Shown piece by piece: positions 1-6,754 of a stretch of DNA of 15,252 nucleotides. Location: positions 1 to 15,252 of the forward strand of contig JAATVL010000016.1 in NCBI GenBank assembly GCA_014523525.1, written 5' to 3'. The stretch comes from Nitrososphaerales archaeon TH703. Lineage in GTDB: Archaea; Thermoproteota; Nitrososphaeria; Nitrososphaerales; Nitrososphaeraceae. The stretch's first letter is position 1. Each line of letters starts with the position of its first letter. The position numbers and the translations under genes are program-made. The notes below the pieces were generated by a model. It did not search any database. It had not been told where the DNA came from and saw only the letters and a list, made by a program, of their open reading frames with translations.

Positions 1-129
1 GACTATTGGAAGCTGGAAAGGCTACAATACAATTTTCGATTTTTACAATATTTTGCACTAAATTTTGCCAATAATGGACTTGGTAACATCTAAAACATTA
101 TTACTTGTTGTAATCTATTATTTTGCTAG

Positions 130-486
130 TTGACCAATTGCGAAATATGCGGCACCAGATTCGGTAGCAGGTCCTGCGTTATATGTTCTAAAATAGTTTG
201 CTCATCATGCATAAACAGACAGGGAACGAGATGTACAAAATGCACTTCAAGGAAAGTAGAAACAGCATCATTTTTCAAAAAGAATTTACCGTATGTAGCG
301 ATGATTGTTGCTTTGTGGTTTTTTGTATCAGGACTTTATCCATTCCCATACTTTATGGCTATTGGAATACCGGTAGATATGGCAATAGTGCAACCAGTAC
401 TAATCGCAACAACAGTAATGACTATTCCTTTTATTTTCATGTTGTTTGCATGGAAAAAACGGTCAGAAAGAATGAGATCAGAATAG
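130..486 (+). CDS. Small membrane protein with N-terminal eight-cysteine zinc-binding domain
   Basis: The 118-residue product has four CxxC pairs in its first 38 residues (C4/C7, C16/C19, C24/C27, C35/C38). The spacing CxxC-x8-CxxC-x4-CxxC-x7-CxxC is what a cross-brace (FYVE/RING-like or treble-clef) domain binding two zinc ions would show. A basic stretch follows, then two hydrophobic segments at about residues 53-78 and 82-107, and a positively charged tail (KKRSER). It is probably an integral membrane protein with the zinc head on one face of the membrane. The TTG at 130 directly follows an in-frame TAG and is the only start that keeps the first CxxC; no Shine-Dalgarno is visible. I do not recognise a named family. 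A role in protein interaction or membrane-associated regulation is inference only. Confidence 0.72.
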   Translation: MTNCEICGTRFGSRSCVICSKIVCSSCINRQGTRCTKCTSRKVETASFFKKNLPYVAMIVALWFFVSGLYPFPYFMAIGIPVDMAIVQPVLIATTVMTIPFIFMLFAWKKRSERMRSE

Positions 487-495
487 TTTTTTCCA

Positions 496-519
496 ATCAA
501 TAAAATGATTTTTATTGAT
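496..519 (+). terminator. Perfect 10-bp hairpin after the zinc-ribbon membrane protein
   Basis: ATCAATAAAA (496-505) is exactly complementary to TTTTATTGAT (510-519), with a four-base loop TGAT. It starts 10 bases after the stop codon of the preceding gene, which is itself followed by a short T run (487-492). The stem is all A/T except for one G-C pair, so it is weak. It could be a transcription-termination or mRNA-end structure, or a dimeric operator for the gene starting at 540. The symmetry is certain; the role is inferred. Confidence 0.45.
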
Positions 520-539
520 ACGTATCCGTCATAATAAAC

Positions 540-740
540 ATGGTTGGAAATGGTTTAAATGGAGAAATAATATCAGGGATATCCCTAACAGTCTTTGGCA
601 TCATGATGGTGCTTTTTGGGATTGTTAATCAGGTGGCAGCAGTTTTGATCCCTGCAGATATCTTGATCATATGTATTGGATTAGCCGTGATAGTTATCGG
701 AGTATTTACAAATAGAAAAAACCCGTTAATTCACTATTGA
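540..740 (+). CDS. Small two-helix membrane protein, unknown function
   Basis: The 66-residue product is almost entirely hydrophobic, with two predicted membrane helices at about residues 8-30 and 33-57 and a short basic C-terminus (TNRKNP). It starts at ATG 540, 53 bases after the preceding stop and 20 bases after a perfect hairpin. No Shine-Dalgarno is apparent. Tiny two-helix proteins of this kind are common in ammonia-oxidising archaea and usually unassigned. No catalytic motif can be seen. Its neighbour also encodes two membrane helices, which may or may not mean they work together. Confidence 0.55.
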   Translation: MVGNGLNGEIISGISLTVFGIMMVLFGIVNQVAAVLIPADILIICIGLAVIVIGVFTNRKNPLIHY

Positions 741-835
741 TAGTACAACTTTTCTAAACTTGTCCTACTTTTATTTATGAAATTGCATAACATTCTATCT
801 AAAGTTGGCTAAAATTCATTTACGGATAAGAAAAT

Positions 836-846
836 TTTAATAAAAG
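836..846 (+). promoter_or_regulatory. TATA-box-like element upstream of the PII gene
   Basis: TTTAATAAAAG is centred about 27 bases before the ATG at 868, the archaeal TATA-to-start distance expected for a leaderless or nearly leaderless transcript. No Shine-Dalgarno lies between it and the start, which fits a leaderless mRNA. Confidence 0.5.
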
Positions 847-867
847 TAACAAGATACATTAATAGCT

Positions 868-1206
868 ATGAAAAGAATAGAGGCGATTATTCCCATGTCA
901 AAAATGACAGATGCTTTTTCTGCATTGAAAGAATTGAAAATTGGTGGTTTAACCTATTATGATTCAAAAGGAAGGGGTGAAAATCCTCCTGCAGCAATGC
1001 AATCGGGTAGAGGAACTTCTGTCTATACTCCTGAATTTAATGCAAACCTAACAGTCTTTACAGTAGTGGAGGATTCTTTTGTTGAACAAGTAGTAAACAA
1101 GATACTTACAAGTACAAGTACCGGTCTTGCAGGGGAGGGAAAGATTTTCATTTCGGACGTTGATGAAATTATAGATATAGGTACAAAAACAAAGGAAAAA
1201 GCCTAA
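868..1206 (+). CDS. Nitrogen regulatory protein PII family, divergent ligand site
   Basis: The 112-residue length, the N-terminal MKRIEAIIP strand, the GLTYYDSKGRG segment and the STGLAGEGKIFI motif (residues 84-95) identify a GlnB/GlnK-fold PII protein, a trimeric cytosolic sensor that in bacteria and archaea reads ATP/ADP and 2-oxoglutarate and controls ammonium transport or assimilation. The phosphate-binding lysine (K92) and surrounding glycines are kept. Several ligand residues known from E. coli GlnB are not: the FGRQKG segment reads RGENPP, so Gln39 becomes Asn; Lys58 appears to be Ala; and Arg101/Arg103 become Asp103/Gly105. The T-loop is short of the usual tyrosine. It may sense a different ligand or only adenylate nucleotides. 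No amtB or glnA is adjacent. A T run (1211-1216) just after the stop may end transcription. Confidence 0.85.
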   Translation: MKRIEAIIPMSKMTDAFSALKELKIGGLTYYDSKGRGENPPAAMQSGRGTSVYTPEFNANLTVFTVVEDSFVEQVVNKILTSTSTGLAGEGKIFISDVDEIIDIGTKTKEKA

Positions 1207-1247
1207 ACTATTTTTTAAAAATTATTTTATTGACTAACTAATAAGAG

Positions 1248-1391
1248 TTAATTTTCATTTTTTCTGTTTTTTAGCAGTGATTCTAAAACCTGACTAATAT
1301 TCAATGCTCCTTTCTTTTTTGCAAATTCATCTAGGAGGAGTATCTCTTCTTTAGAAAAACACACATACATATCTCTATTTAAATTAGGCAT
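1248..1391 (-). CDS. Short ribbon-helix-helix (CopG/Arc-like) protein
   Basis: The 47-residue product begins MPNLNRDMYVCFSKEEI and continues through a helix (LLDEFAKKKG) and a second helix (ISQVLESLLKN). A short polar strand, a helix, a glycine turn and a helix starting with a Ser-Gln cap match the ribbon-helix-helix DNA-binding fold, in which dimers insert a beta ribbon into the major groove. The open frame extends upstream to 1487, but that extension is Trp/Cys/Tyr-rich and unlike the fold, so I prefer the ATG at 1391. The gene is convergent with the PII gene (41 bases between stops). It could be an orphan repressor or antitoxin-like protein; no toxin partner is visible. Target and role are unknown. 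Confidence 0.5.
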   Translation of the reverse strand: MPNLNRDMYVCFSKEEILLLDEFAKKKGALNISQVLESLLKNRKNEN

Positions 1392-1656
1392 TAATTTAAC
1401 CGCTGTTCGCAATCTAATATATCTTTCTATAATGGAGATGTATGGGCTACAAAATGAATAACTGGCCCAAGAATTTCTTGAGATCAAAGGAGTCTATAGA
1501 CGGTAGATGTCGATGGTATCTCATCTAGCTCTCACCATTACCTTGTCAATGACTCCTATCTAAACTAAAAATCTTGACTTACTAGTATGTCGTGTTTTCT
1601 TAGGTGGAATATGTTTTTGATTATCAATATTGATCAATGGGAACTACTTTTACATT
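1392..1656. other. Non-coding stretch with a 12-bp palindrome
   Basis: I see no convincing gene here. The only structure is the perfect palindrome ATCAATATTGAT (1623-1634), lying 23 bases beyond the stop of the minus-strand exported protein, with an overlapping TTGATCAA palindrome (1631-1638). It could be a weak transcript-end hairpin or a protein site. The upstream part (to 1487) is open on the minus strand but does not look coding. Confidence 0.3.
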
Positions 1657-2226
1657 TCACTTTAGTTCCCAAATCTTGGTTACTGCGTTACCTTTTTGAT
1701 TCACTTCATTGGCAAATACGCCAACAGTGTTTGAAAGTTGGTCAAATACCCCTCCAGATGAAGCATTAAATAATACCATACCGTGATTTCGAAAATATCC
1801 ATCGGCTCCCATTCTACCTAGACCCTGAATTAAATAAGTAGCTACTTCGCCTTTTGGATCCATTATCATTCCCTGTCCATGAATTTTAGATATTCCATGG
1901 GCTCCTGATTCTATCAGAGCAGTTCCGAAATCTGAAACATCTGTAATTCCTCTGTAGTTGCCTCCCCCTACCCATGAAACTTCCATTATTGGTTTATTTG
2001 GTTCAGGAATTCTCATTCCTGTACCTGAACTAAAGGTAACTAGGATAAGATCTCCAACAGAAGCAGTAACATTTTCTGGGCGGAGAGTTGGGTCCGCCAT
2101 CATCTTATTATCTGGAGGAGGCGCAAATGAAGTTTGTTGAGGAATGACACTGTATGTGATCATTGCACTCAGCAGGATAGCCATGAACAAAGTCACCATT
2201 GAATTGAAGAATTTGTCTGATCTCAA
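1657..2226 (-). CDS. N-terminally anchored or exported protein, unknown function
   Basis: The 189-residue product has a short basic N-terminus (MRSDK), one hydrophobic segment at about residues 9-28, then a Pro-rich linker (FAPPPDNKMM) and a Gly- and beta-rich domain. The gene product is therefore likely exported or anchored with its C-terminal domain outside. The domain has glycine-rich motifs such as WVGGGNYRG and QGLGRMGADGYFRNHG and ends in KIWELK. No metal-binding cluster or known catalytic motif stands out. The start is TTG at 2226, preceded by a GGTGA-like Shine-Dalgarno (2235-2231) and a TATA-like box. It probably belongs to an uncharacterised archaeal extracellular family; I do not recognise it further. 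Confidence 0.65.
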   Translation of the reverse strand: MRSDKFFNSMVTLFMAILLSAMITYSVIPQQTSFAPPPDNKMMADPTLRPENVTASVGDLILVTFSSGTGMRIPEPNKPIMEVSWVGGGNYRGITDVSDFGTALIESGAHGISKIHGQGMIMDPKGEVATYLIQGLGRMGADGYFRNHGMVLFNASSGGVFDQLSNTVGVFANEVNQKGNAVTKIWELK

Positions 2227-2249
2227 TTTCTCACCTATTTGTATGCATT

Positions 2250-2260
2250 TATTTTATAAA
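2250..2260 (-). promoter_or_regulatory. TATA-box-like element for the exported protein
   Basis: On the minus strand TTTATAAAATA is centred about 29 bases upstream of the TTG at 2226. The expected transcription start would fall within a few bases of the start codon. Confidence 0.5.
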
Positions 2261-2404
2261 TGAGTTACTGAACGAGTTGTATTCATGAGTTGAAATCTCT
2301 ACTTTGTGGGGCTCAATTAAATTATTGATGTGATTTTATCTCAAATCTGGAAAAATGAGATTTCTAGTAAAGTGGATATCCGTTCAATCTAAATTTCAGG
2401 ATAT

Positions 2405-2911
2405 TTATCTGCTTATAAAATCCAAATTTGAAATCCATGATAATACTTCTTGTTTTTCCAATTTTGAAATCTCAATGCTTGCCTGCTTTAATATTTCAAT
2501 TCCATCTTCCGGGTAAGAATCGAGAATAACTATCTTACTAATTCCAACACTGATAGCCATTTTGCTGCATTCCAGACACGGTGCGAATGTTGAATATAAC
2601 GTAGATCCTTTAGTGCTTCCGGTTCTAAAGAGGGCACATTGCATTATGGCGTTTGCTTCGGCGTGGGTGCAAAAACATCGCTCTAGACTTTCCCCCGGCT
2701 TTATCTTGTTATTTTGTTTATCAAGGCATCGAGGACAACCTCCTTCAAAGCAGTTCTTTATCCCCGAAGGAGTACCGTTATACCCTGTAGCTATCTGTCT
2801 ATGGTCTTTCACGATCACGCTACCAACTTGACGACTCAAACAATTTGATCGCAATTTTGCAATTTCAGCTTGAAGCATAAAATATGTATCCCAGTTTGGT
2901 CGACCTTTCAT
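2405..2911 (-). CDS. dCMP deaminase (ComEB-like cytidylate deaminase)
   Basis: The 168-residue protein has the cytidine/deoxycytidylate deaminase zinc site: HAEAN (H83, catalytic E85) and PCLEC (C112, C115). Family hallmarks are also present: RPNWDTYFM at the N-terminus, SRQVGSVIVKD, GYNGTPSG and a Cys-rich insert (C54, C59, C62, C79, C81) that in dCMP deaminases often holds a second zinc. It is a cytosolic enzyme converting dCMP to dUMP, the precursor for thymidylate synthase. Length is normal for the family (about 150-180). The ATG start at 2911 sits about 26 bases after a TATA-like sequence (minus strand, 2942-2931). It is monocistronic by appearance, but lies in the same window as the pyrimidine genes. 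A general cytidine deaminase is less likely because of the GYNGTPSG and Cys-rich insert. Confidence 0.9.
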   Translation of the reverse strand: MKGRPNWDTYFMLQAEIAKLRSNCLSRQVGSVIVKDHRQIATGYNGTPSGIKNCFEGGCPRCLDKQNNKIKPGESLERCFCTHAEANAIMQCALFRTGSTKGSTLYSTFAPCLECSKMAISVGISKIVILDSYPEDGIEILKQASIEISKLEKQEVLSWISNLDFISR

Positions 2912-2930
2912 CTTCTAAAGAGGACACTAA

Positions 2931-2942
2931 TGTATATTTAAC
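2931..2942 (-). promoter_or_regulatory. TATA-box-like element for the dCMP deaminase
   Basis: On the minus strand GTTAAATATACA lies about 26 bases upstream of the ATG at 2911, consistent with a leaderless transcript. Confidence 0.5.
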
Positions 2943-3000
2943 ATAATCGATGGCTGAACTTGGAATAAAAATTTTTAAATATTATTTTCCATTGCAGCAA

Positions 3001-3798
3001 TTATTTTCCAAAACTTTCAACTGGTCCAGACAATCCCATTGTCTTGATTAAGCTTTGGAACTCGTTCTTATCTCCATTTACAATAATTCTTATTCTGCCC
3101 TGTCCACTTTTTCTTAAAATATTATTAGCTTTCAAGTATTGCTTAATTTCTTTTACGGCATTAAAGGTTGGATCAACTATTCTTATTGAAGGAAACATCG
3201 AAACCAGATGGGATCTTATAAACGACAAATGACTGCTTGATAACACCAAAACATCAACATTTGTTTCTTGCAAACTTTCTAGGGTCCTAGATATGGTATT
3301 AATTGTAAGTTCATCATTATTAAGAAAAATGCCCCTTTCTATAATTTCTATAATCTGGGATGCGTCAATTCTAGTTACAAATATATCTTGGGGTACCTCT
3401 GCTTTAATCCGTTCCTCAAGATGCCTGCTTTTTATGGTCGCTTTAGTCCCCAGAATTCCGATATGTTTCTTTTTCGTCATTTTTGTGGCTTCTCTCAGGG
3501 GGATAGACAGACCCAAAATTGGGATAGTACTCATGGATTTTATCTTGCTCAAAATTTGAATTGAGGGAGTAATAGAAGCAACAACAATCATTTTTGGAGA
3601 AAGACTTGATAGAATACTGATCGTGCTTGCCATTATTTGTTCTAGCTCGCCAACTGATTTTTGACCATAAGGAAAATTTTTTTTGTCTGCAAAATAAATA
3701 ATATTTTCTTTTGAAATCTGACTCCGTATACCTCTAATAACAGAGAGTGATCCTAATCCAGAATCAAATACCGCTATAGACTTGTTATGAATAATCAA
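3001..3798 (-). CDS. Glutamate-racemase (MurI) family homologue lacking both catalytic cysteines
   Basis: The 265-residue product has the MurI signature IAVFDSGLGSLSVI (residues 8-21, Asp12/Ser13 kept) and IYFADKKNFPYGQKS (34-48), with normal family length. In active glutamate racemase two cysteines, in VxACNTAS and LGCTHYP, deprotonate the alpha carbon from either side. Here the first motif reads VVASITPS (Ser75) and the second LSSSHLS (Ser188, His190 kept), so both cysteines are serine. Racemisation by the usual mechanism is therefore unlikely, although the substrate pocket may survive. The host lineage is not known to make peptidoglycan, so a moonlighting or binding role is plausible. Start is TTG at 3798, the only start that keeps the whole signature; a TATA-like box lies about 31 bases upstream and no Shine-Dalgarno is visible. 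Aspartate/hydantoin racemase families are less similar. Confidence 0.85.
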   Translation of the reverse strand: MIIHNKSIAVFDSGLGSLSVIRGIRSQISKENIIYFADKKNFPYGQKSVGELEQIMASTISILSSLSPKMIVVASITPSIQILSKIKSMSTIPILGLSIPLREATKMTKKKHIGILGTKATIKSRHLEERIKAEVPQDIFVTRIDASQIIEIIERGIFLNNDELTINTISRTLESLQETNVDVLVLSSSHLSFIRSHLVSMFPSIRIVDPTFNAVKEIKQYLKANNILRKSGQGRIRIIVNGDKNEFQSLIKTMGLSGPVESFGK

Positions 3799-3823
3799 GT
3801 TTCAATTTATTTATTGCAATCCC

Positions 3824-3834
3824 AATTTATATTA
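3824..3834 (-). promoter_or_regulatory. TATA-box-like element for the racemase homologue
   Basis: On the minus strand TAATATAAATT is centred about 31 bases upstream of the TTG at 3798. Confidence 0.45.
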
Positions 3835-4002
3835 TGAGTAGTTTGTCAAGATCTAAAACAGAGTCAACGGGAAACAAATCATATCTTTCTATATGAAATA
3901 CTGATTGCATCGGGTATAATTGGAGCAATGACAAGTTTTAGTTATTTTAAACTTATTGATTGTGTTTCATGACAAACAAAAAATAATGATCGAGCTTCCT
4001 AT

Positions 4003-4383
4003 TTAGGGTATCAGTTTGAGGTAAGAGTTTACTAGATCTTCGTCAACAATACCTTGAACCACCTTTGGAATTCCGTTTGATAATTCAATGTCCATAGCAA
4101 CTGCACTCAACGGTATTTCAAAATTTGAAATAACGTCATCATCTTGAGTTTCGAATATCATCTTCTCAATACCACTTATCGTGTTATAACAAACAATTCT
4201 ACTTATCCTTCTAAACCCCGCTCCTCCTATTCTTCCTCCTGCAGAACCCAGTGATTCCTCAACATAAAGTATGAAAATCGTGTTGTCATTATTTTTACTC
4301 AAGTCAATATCACCCTTACATACCACAATTTTTCTTGCTCCTTCAAGAAAGATCCTATCTAATGATTTTGAATTATCTGACAC
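4003..4383 (-). CDS. Conserved-looking 126-residue protein, unknown function
   Basis: The soluble, acidic 126-residue product has no signal or membrane segment. Its most distinctive part is a glycine-rich turn, SLGSAGGRIGGAGFRR (about residues 45-60), followed by beta-rich sequence. I do not recognise the family. The start is GTG at 4383; a TATA-like GTGATATATT (4420-4411, minus strand) lies about 32 bases upstream, so it may have its own promoter although it follows the SirB1-family gene by only 69 bases on the same strand. That arrangement leaves open a two-gene unit. Confidence 0.55.
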   Translation of the reverse strand: MSDNSKSLDRIFLEGARKIVVCKGDIDLSKNNDNTIFILYVEESLGSAGGRIGGAGFRRISRIVCYNTISGIEKMIFETQDDDVISNFEIPLSAVAMDIELSNGIPKVVQGIVDEDLVNSYLKLIP

Positions 4384-4452
4384 TGCAATTCAAACAATCA
4401 CAATTTCAGAAATATATCACTTTTGATAATTCATTTGAATTTTAACGAAGTA

Positions 4453-5313
4453 TCACAAATCGCTGGTTTTTAACTTTCTTATTAATTCCAAAATGTTATC
4501 AACATCATTGGCTTCAGGGAATCTTTCTAGATATAAATTAAAAAATTCTAACGCTTGCTCGTATCTTTTTTTATATAGAAATATCATCCCTTTATCTCTT
4601 AGGCCGTGTTGATCATCTTTATTGATGTCCAAGATCATTTCGTTCACAAGCTCAGCATTATACAAATCCTGACATTCAAAAAAACTCGTTTTTAGATTAT
4701 TCAACATTCGTATGATAACATCATGATTTGATGCTTTATCAACTAGTTTTCTGGTCAAAGCAATGTTCATTTTGGGATAAAAATGATCTAGCAATTCTTT
4801 TAGGGAGTAATCGTCCATTATTCTTCCTTCATTGAATGGATCAATTATTATTTCATTTTCCTCATCATCTAAAACATGTTTTACCATAAAGTGGGACGGA
4901 AAATTCACTGGGTAAAGGCTGAAGTTTACAGAATGCGCCAATTGAATATATAATATTGATAACGTTATGGGATTTCCTGTTTTTCTTTTTATTACTATAT
5001 TGAGCAAACTATTTGACGGGTTGTAATAATCGTCTCGATTTCCCTTAAAATTTTCAATTTTATACAATTGATGATTTATTTTTTCGATTAGCTGAGTAGG
5101 CCTAATTTCGGATGAATTTTTCATCGATCTAACAATCTTCTTTCCAATTTCATCAATTTTCGATAATTCGTCTTTTATAACCAAATGGTCGTACGCTACA
5201 ATGCGTGAAATGTGTAGTGCATACTCTGCTAATTTTGAGGGATCGTTTATCTTCATTTCGCTGACAACATTGATGTGCCAATCATTCAGTGCTGTCTGGA
5301 TATTTTTAGTCAT
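4453..5313 (-). CDS. SirB1-family protein: transglutaminase-like domain plus TPR
   Basis: The 286-residue protein matches the SirB1/UPF0162 layout. A helical N-terminal part leads into NSLLNIVIKRKTGNPITLS and LYIQLAHSVNFSLYPVNFPSHF (residues about 104-142), then IIDPFNEGRIM, the diverged transglutaminase-like core. A C-terminal helical region (about 205-280) holds TPR-like motifs such as DKGMIFLYKKRYEQALEFFNLYLERFP. In bacteria SirB1-type proteins are cytosolic and of unclear biochemical role; the catalytic Cys of transglutaminases is not evident here, so a protein-binding rather than enzymatic role is possible. ATG start at 5313, with a TATA-like ATTATATATT (minus strand, 5350-5341) about 32 bases upstream. 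It is divergent from pyrE across 198 bases. Confidence 0.82.
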   Translation of the reverse strand: MTKNIQTALNDWHINVVSEMKINDPSKLAEYALHISRIVAYDHLVIKDELSKIDEIGKKIVRSMKNSSEIRPTQLIEKINHQLYKIENFKGNRDDYYNPSNSLLNIVIKRKTGNPITLSILYIQLAHSVNFSLYPVNFPSHFMVKHVLDDEENEIIIDPFNEGRIMDDYSLKELLDHFYPKMNIALTRKLVDKASNHDVIIRMLNNLKTSFFECQDLYNAELVNEMILDINKDDQHGLRDKGMIFLYKKRYEQALEFFNLYLERFPEANDVDNILELIRKLKTSDL

Positions 5314-5496
5314 TAGTCAGTTGAATTATTTGTATTCTTGAATATATAATTTTGATGAGGCTGACAAAATAGAGTTTAGGATGAAAATATATCAGGTGAA
5401 ATTTTATTCAAATCAGAATTTTAGAGATGTATTGGATGAATAGATCTTAAGTTACAGATTCGGTTAGCTTTTTATTAATTAAGATATACAAGATGT

Positions 5497-5501
5497 GGAG
5501 G
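5497..5501 (+). promoter_or_regulatory. Shine-Dalgarno of pyrE fixing a TTG start
   Basis: GGAGG lies 10 bases before the TTG at 5512 and supports it as the pyrE start. A TATA-like TTTATTAATT (5471-5480) sits about 36 bases before the start, allowing a short leader that contains the ribosome site. Confidence 0.6.
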
Positions 5502-5511
5502 CAATCTAACT

Positions 5512-6096
5512 TTGAATCTCACCATTGATGAAAAACGCAAGCGACTTAAGCATATCATAAAGGAAACAGGAATTGTAATCAAGGACGTAACACTATCTAG
5601 CAACAGAAAAAGTAAATTCTATTATGATATCAAATTAATTGTAAGTGAACCTGAAGGTGCTGCTCTCATCGGTGAATTAATGCTAGCAGAAATACTAAAA
5701 ATTGAGCCCAAAACAAGGTCAGTAGGAGGATTAGAATCAGGAGCAATTGCAATTGCCACAGCCATAGTTTGCGCTAGCTTTCAATTACAAACAGCAAGAA
5801 GAGTATCTGGTTTTTTTGTTAGAAAGAGTGCAAAAGCATATGGTCTTGAAAAAATGGTGGAAGGGATTGTCCGAACTCCGGTAGCAGTAGTTGACGATGT
5901 AATTACGACTGGAAAAAGTGTGATGGATGCGGTATCTGCATTACGAAATCAAGGAGTTAACAACATCAACATCATAAGTGTGATAGACAGAGAGATAAAA
6001 GAAAACTTGCTTGAACAAAACAATATGGAATTTCATTCTCTGTTTAGGCATTCTGAATTTGCAGACTACATAGATTCAAAGTTAGTTCAATATTAA
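5512..6096 (+). CDS. pyrE: Orotate phosphoribosyltransferase
   Basis: This cytosolic enzyme joins orotate and PRPP to make OMP, the fifth step of UMP synthesis. The PRPP-binding motif VVDDVITTGKS (residues 126-136) is intact. Family motifs KSKFYYDIK, VGGLESGAIAIA and GFFVRKSAKAYGLEKMVEG, which binds substrate and contributes the catalytic lysine loop, are all present. The 194-residue length is typical of archaeal single-domain PyrE; there is no fused OMP decarboxylase. TTG start at 5512 follows GGAGG. It is transcribed towards the pyrD-pyrK genes, with a winged-helix gene in between. Related purine-type PRTases such as PyrE-like GfcR are an alternative, but the FYYDIK and AYG motifs favour true PyrE. 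Confidence 0.9.
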   Translation: MNLTIDEKRKRLKHIIKETGIVIKDVTLSSNRKSKFYYDIKLIVSEPEGAALIGELMLAEILKIEPKTRSVGGLESGAIAIATAIVCASFQLQTARRVSGFFVRKSAKAYGLEKMVEGIVRTPVAVVDDVITTGKSVMDAVSALRNQGVNNINIISVIDREIKENLLEQNNMEFHSLFRHSEFADYIDSKLVQY

Positions 6097-6133
6097 AATA
6101 ATACACAAATTGAAAATCAGGAGGTACAGCAAC

Positions 6134-6172
6134 TTGAGAAATTTAATAGCTTATTTGATTACTAAATTTTAG
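6134..6172 (+). other. Orphan perfect Shine-Dalgarno followed by a 12-codon reading frame
   Basis: AGGAGGT (6119-6125), the strongest ribosome site in the window, lies 8 bases before a TTG that opens a 12-codon frame (MRNLIAYLITKF) ending in TAG at 6170-6172. It begins 38 bases after the pyrE stop, on the same strand. It could be a micropeptide co-expressed with pyrE, the remnant of a lost downstream gene, or a chance match. The sequence is directly seen; function is unknown. Confidence 0.3.
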
Positions 6173-6293
6173 AAAACATTAAAAAAACACCAATTCTGAA
6201 TTGAAGTATTCTCAACCATTGTAGAAAAGCTTTTGTCAAAATGTAAAATTAATAAATGAATTTTTTAAACAATATCATTACAAACATCTTAGT

Positions 6294-6602
6294 TTACTCA
6301 TTCAGTGATTCTTTTACAACATAATTATTGTGCGATATTTCAGGCAAGTCAGATATTGCTGGAAATATTCGACACATCTCTTCACGTTTTTTTATGAAAA
6401 TTAATCCTGCTTCAGCAGTTCTGTATAAACCTGTAACCTCAGAGTATTCCATCAATTTCCTATCTACAGCAGTCATCAAGTAGCGCGTTAATTGAGAATG
6501 TGATACACCAGCGTTAATCATTATTGTAGTTTTGTATTCCCAATTTGAAACCGCTGCATTAAGGATGGCAGCCATTATTTCGATCTCTGAGCGATTCTTC
6601 AT
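6294..6602 (-). CDS. ArnR1-like winged helix-turn-helix transcriptional regulator
   Basis: The 102-residue product starts MKNRSEIEIMAAILNAA and continues through GVSHSQLTRYL (recognition helix region), LMEYSEVTGLYRTAEAGLIFI (wing) and a polar tail. That is the pattern of the small winged-helix family common in Nitrososphaeria (ArnR1-like, Pfam HTH_45 type). Such proteins bind DNA as dimers and act as local or global repressors or activators. The ATG at 6602 has a TATA-like box about 30 bases upstream. It lies between pyrE (plus) and pyrK (minus), so pyrimidine regulation is possible, but members of this family are numerous and position alone proves little. Confidence 0.8.
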   Translation of the reverse strand: MKNRSEIEIMAAILNAAVSNWEYKTTIMINAGVSHSQLTRYLMTAVDRKLMEYSEVTGLYRTAEAGLIFIKKREEMCRIFPAISDLPEISHNNYVVKESLNE

Positions 6603-6626
6603 TTTAGAACATGAATTTAGTTAAAC

Positions 6627-6637
6627 ATATAAATAAA
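6627..6637 (-). promoter_or_regulatory. TATA-box-like element for the winged-helix regulator
   Basis: On the minus strand TTTATTTATAT is centred about 30 bases upstream of the ATG at 6602, consistent with a leaderless or short-leader mRNA. Confidence 0.5.
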
Positions 6638-6754
6638 AACTAACTAGATAAGTATGACTATTTCATAGATTGATAAATATTGACAAAGACTAGCGATATT
6701 CTCACTTTGTCATAGTAATAGCAATTTTTCTTTATATAAAATTGTGAATTTCAG

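Noticed and set aside
1623..1634. Palindrome ATCAATATTGAT as a regulator operator
   Set aside because: In AT-rich DNA a single 12-bp palindrome downstream of a stop codon is weak evidence; no second copy at another promoter in the window was seen.
2562..2831. 89-codon plus-strand frame opposite the dCMP deaminase
   Set aside because: It mirrors the conserved zinc-site codons of the deaminase; no independent coding signal.
3001..3798. Evidence for peptidoglycan synthesis from a murI-like gene
   Set aside because: Both catalytic cysteines are missing and no other mur gene is present in the window.
3838..3972. 44-codon open stretch with a membrane-helix-like segment (ILIASGIIGAM)
   Set aside because: It has no ATG, GTG or TTG before the hydrophobic part and no ribosome site; the 20-codon ATG frame at 3834 overlapping it is also featureless.
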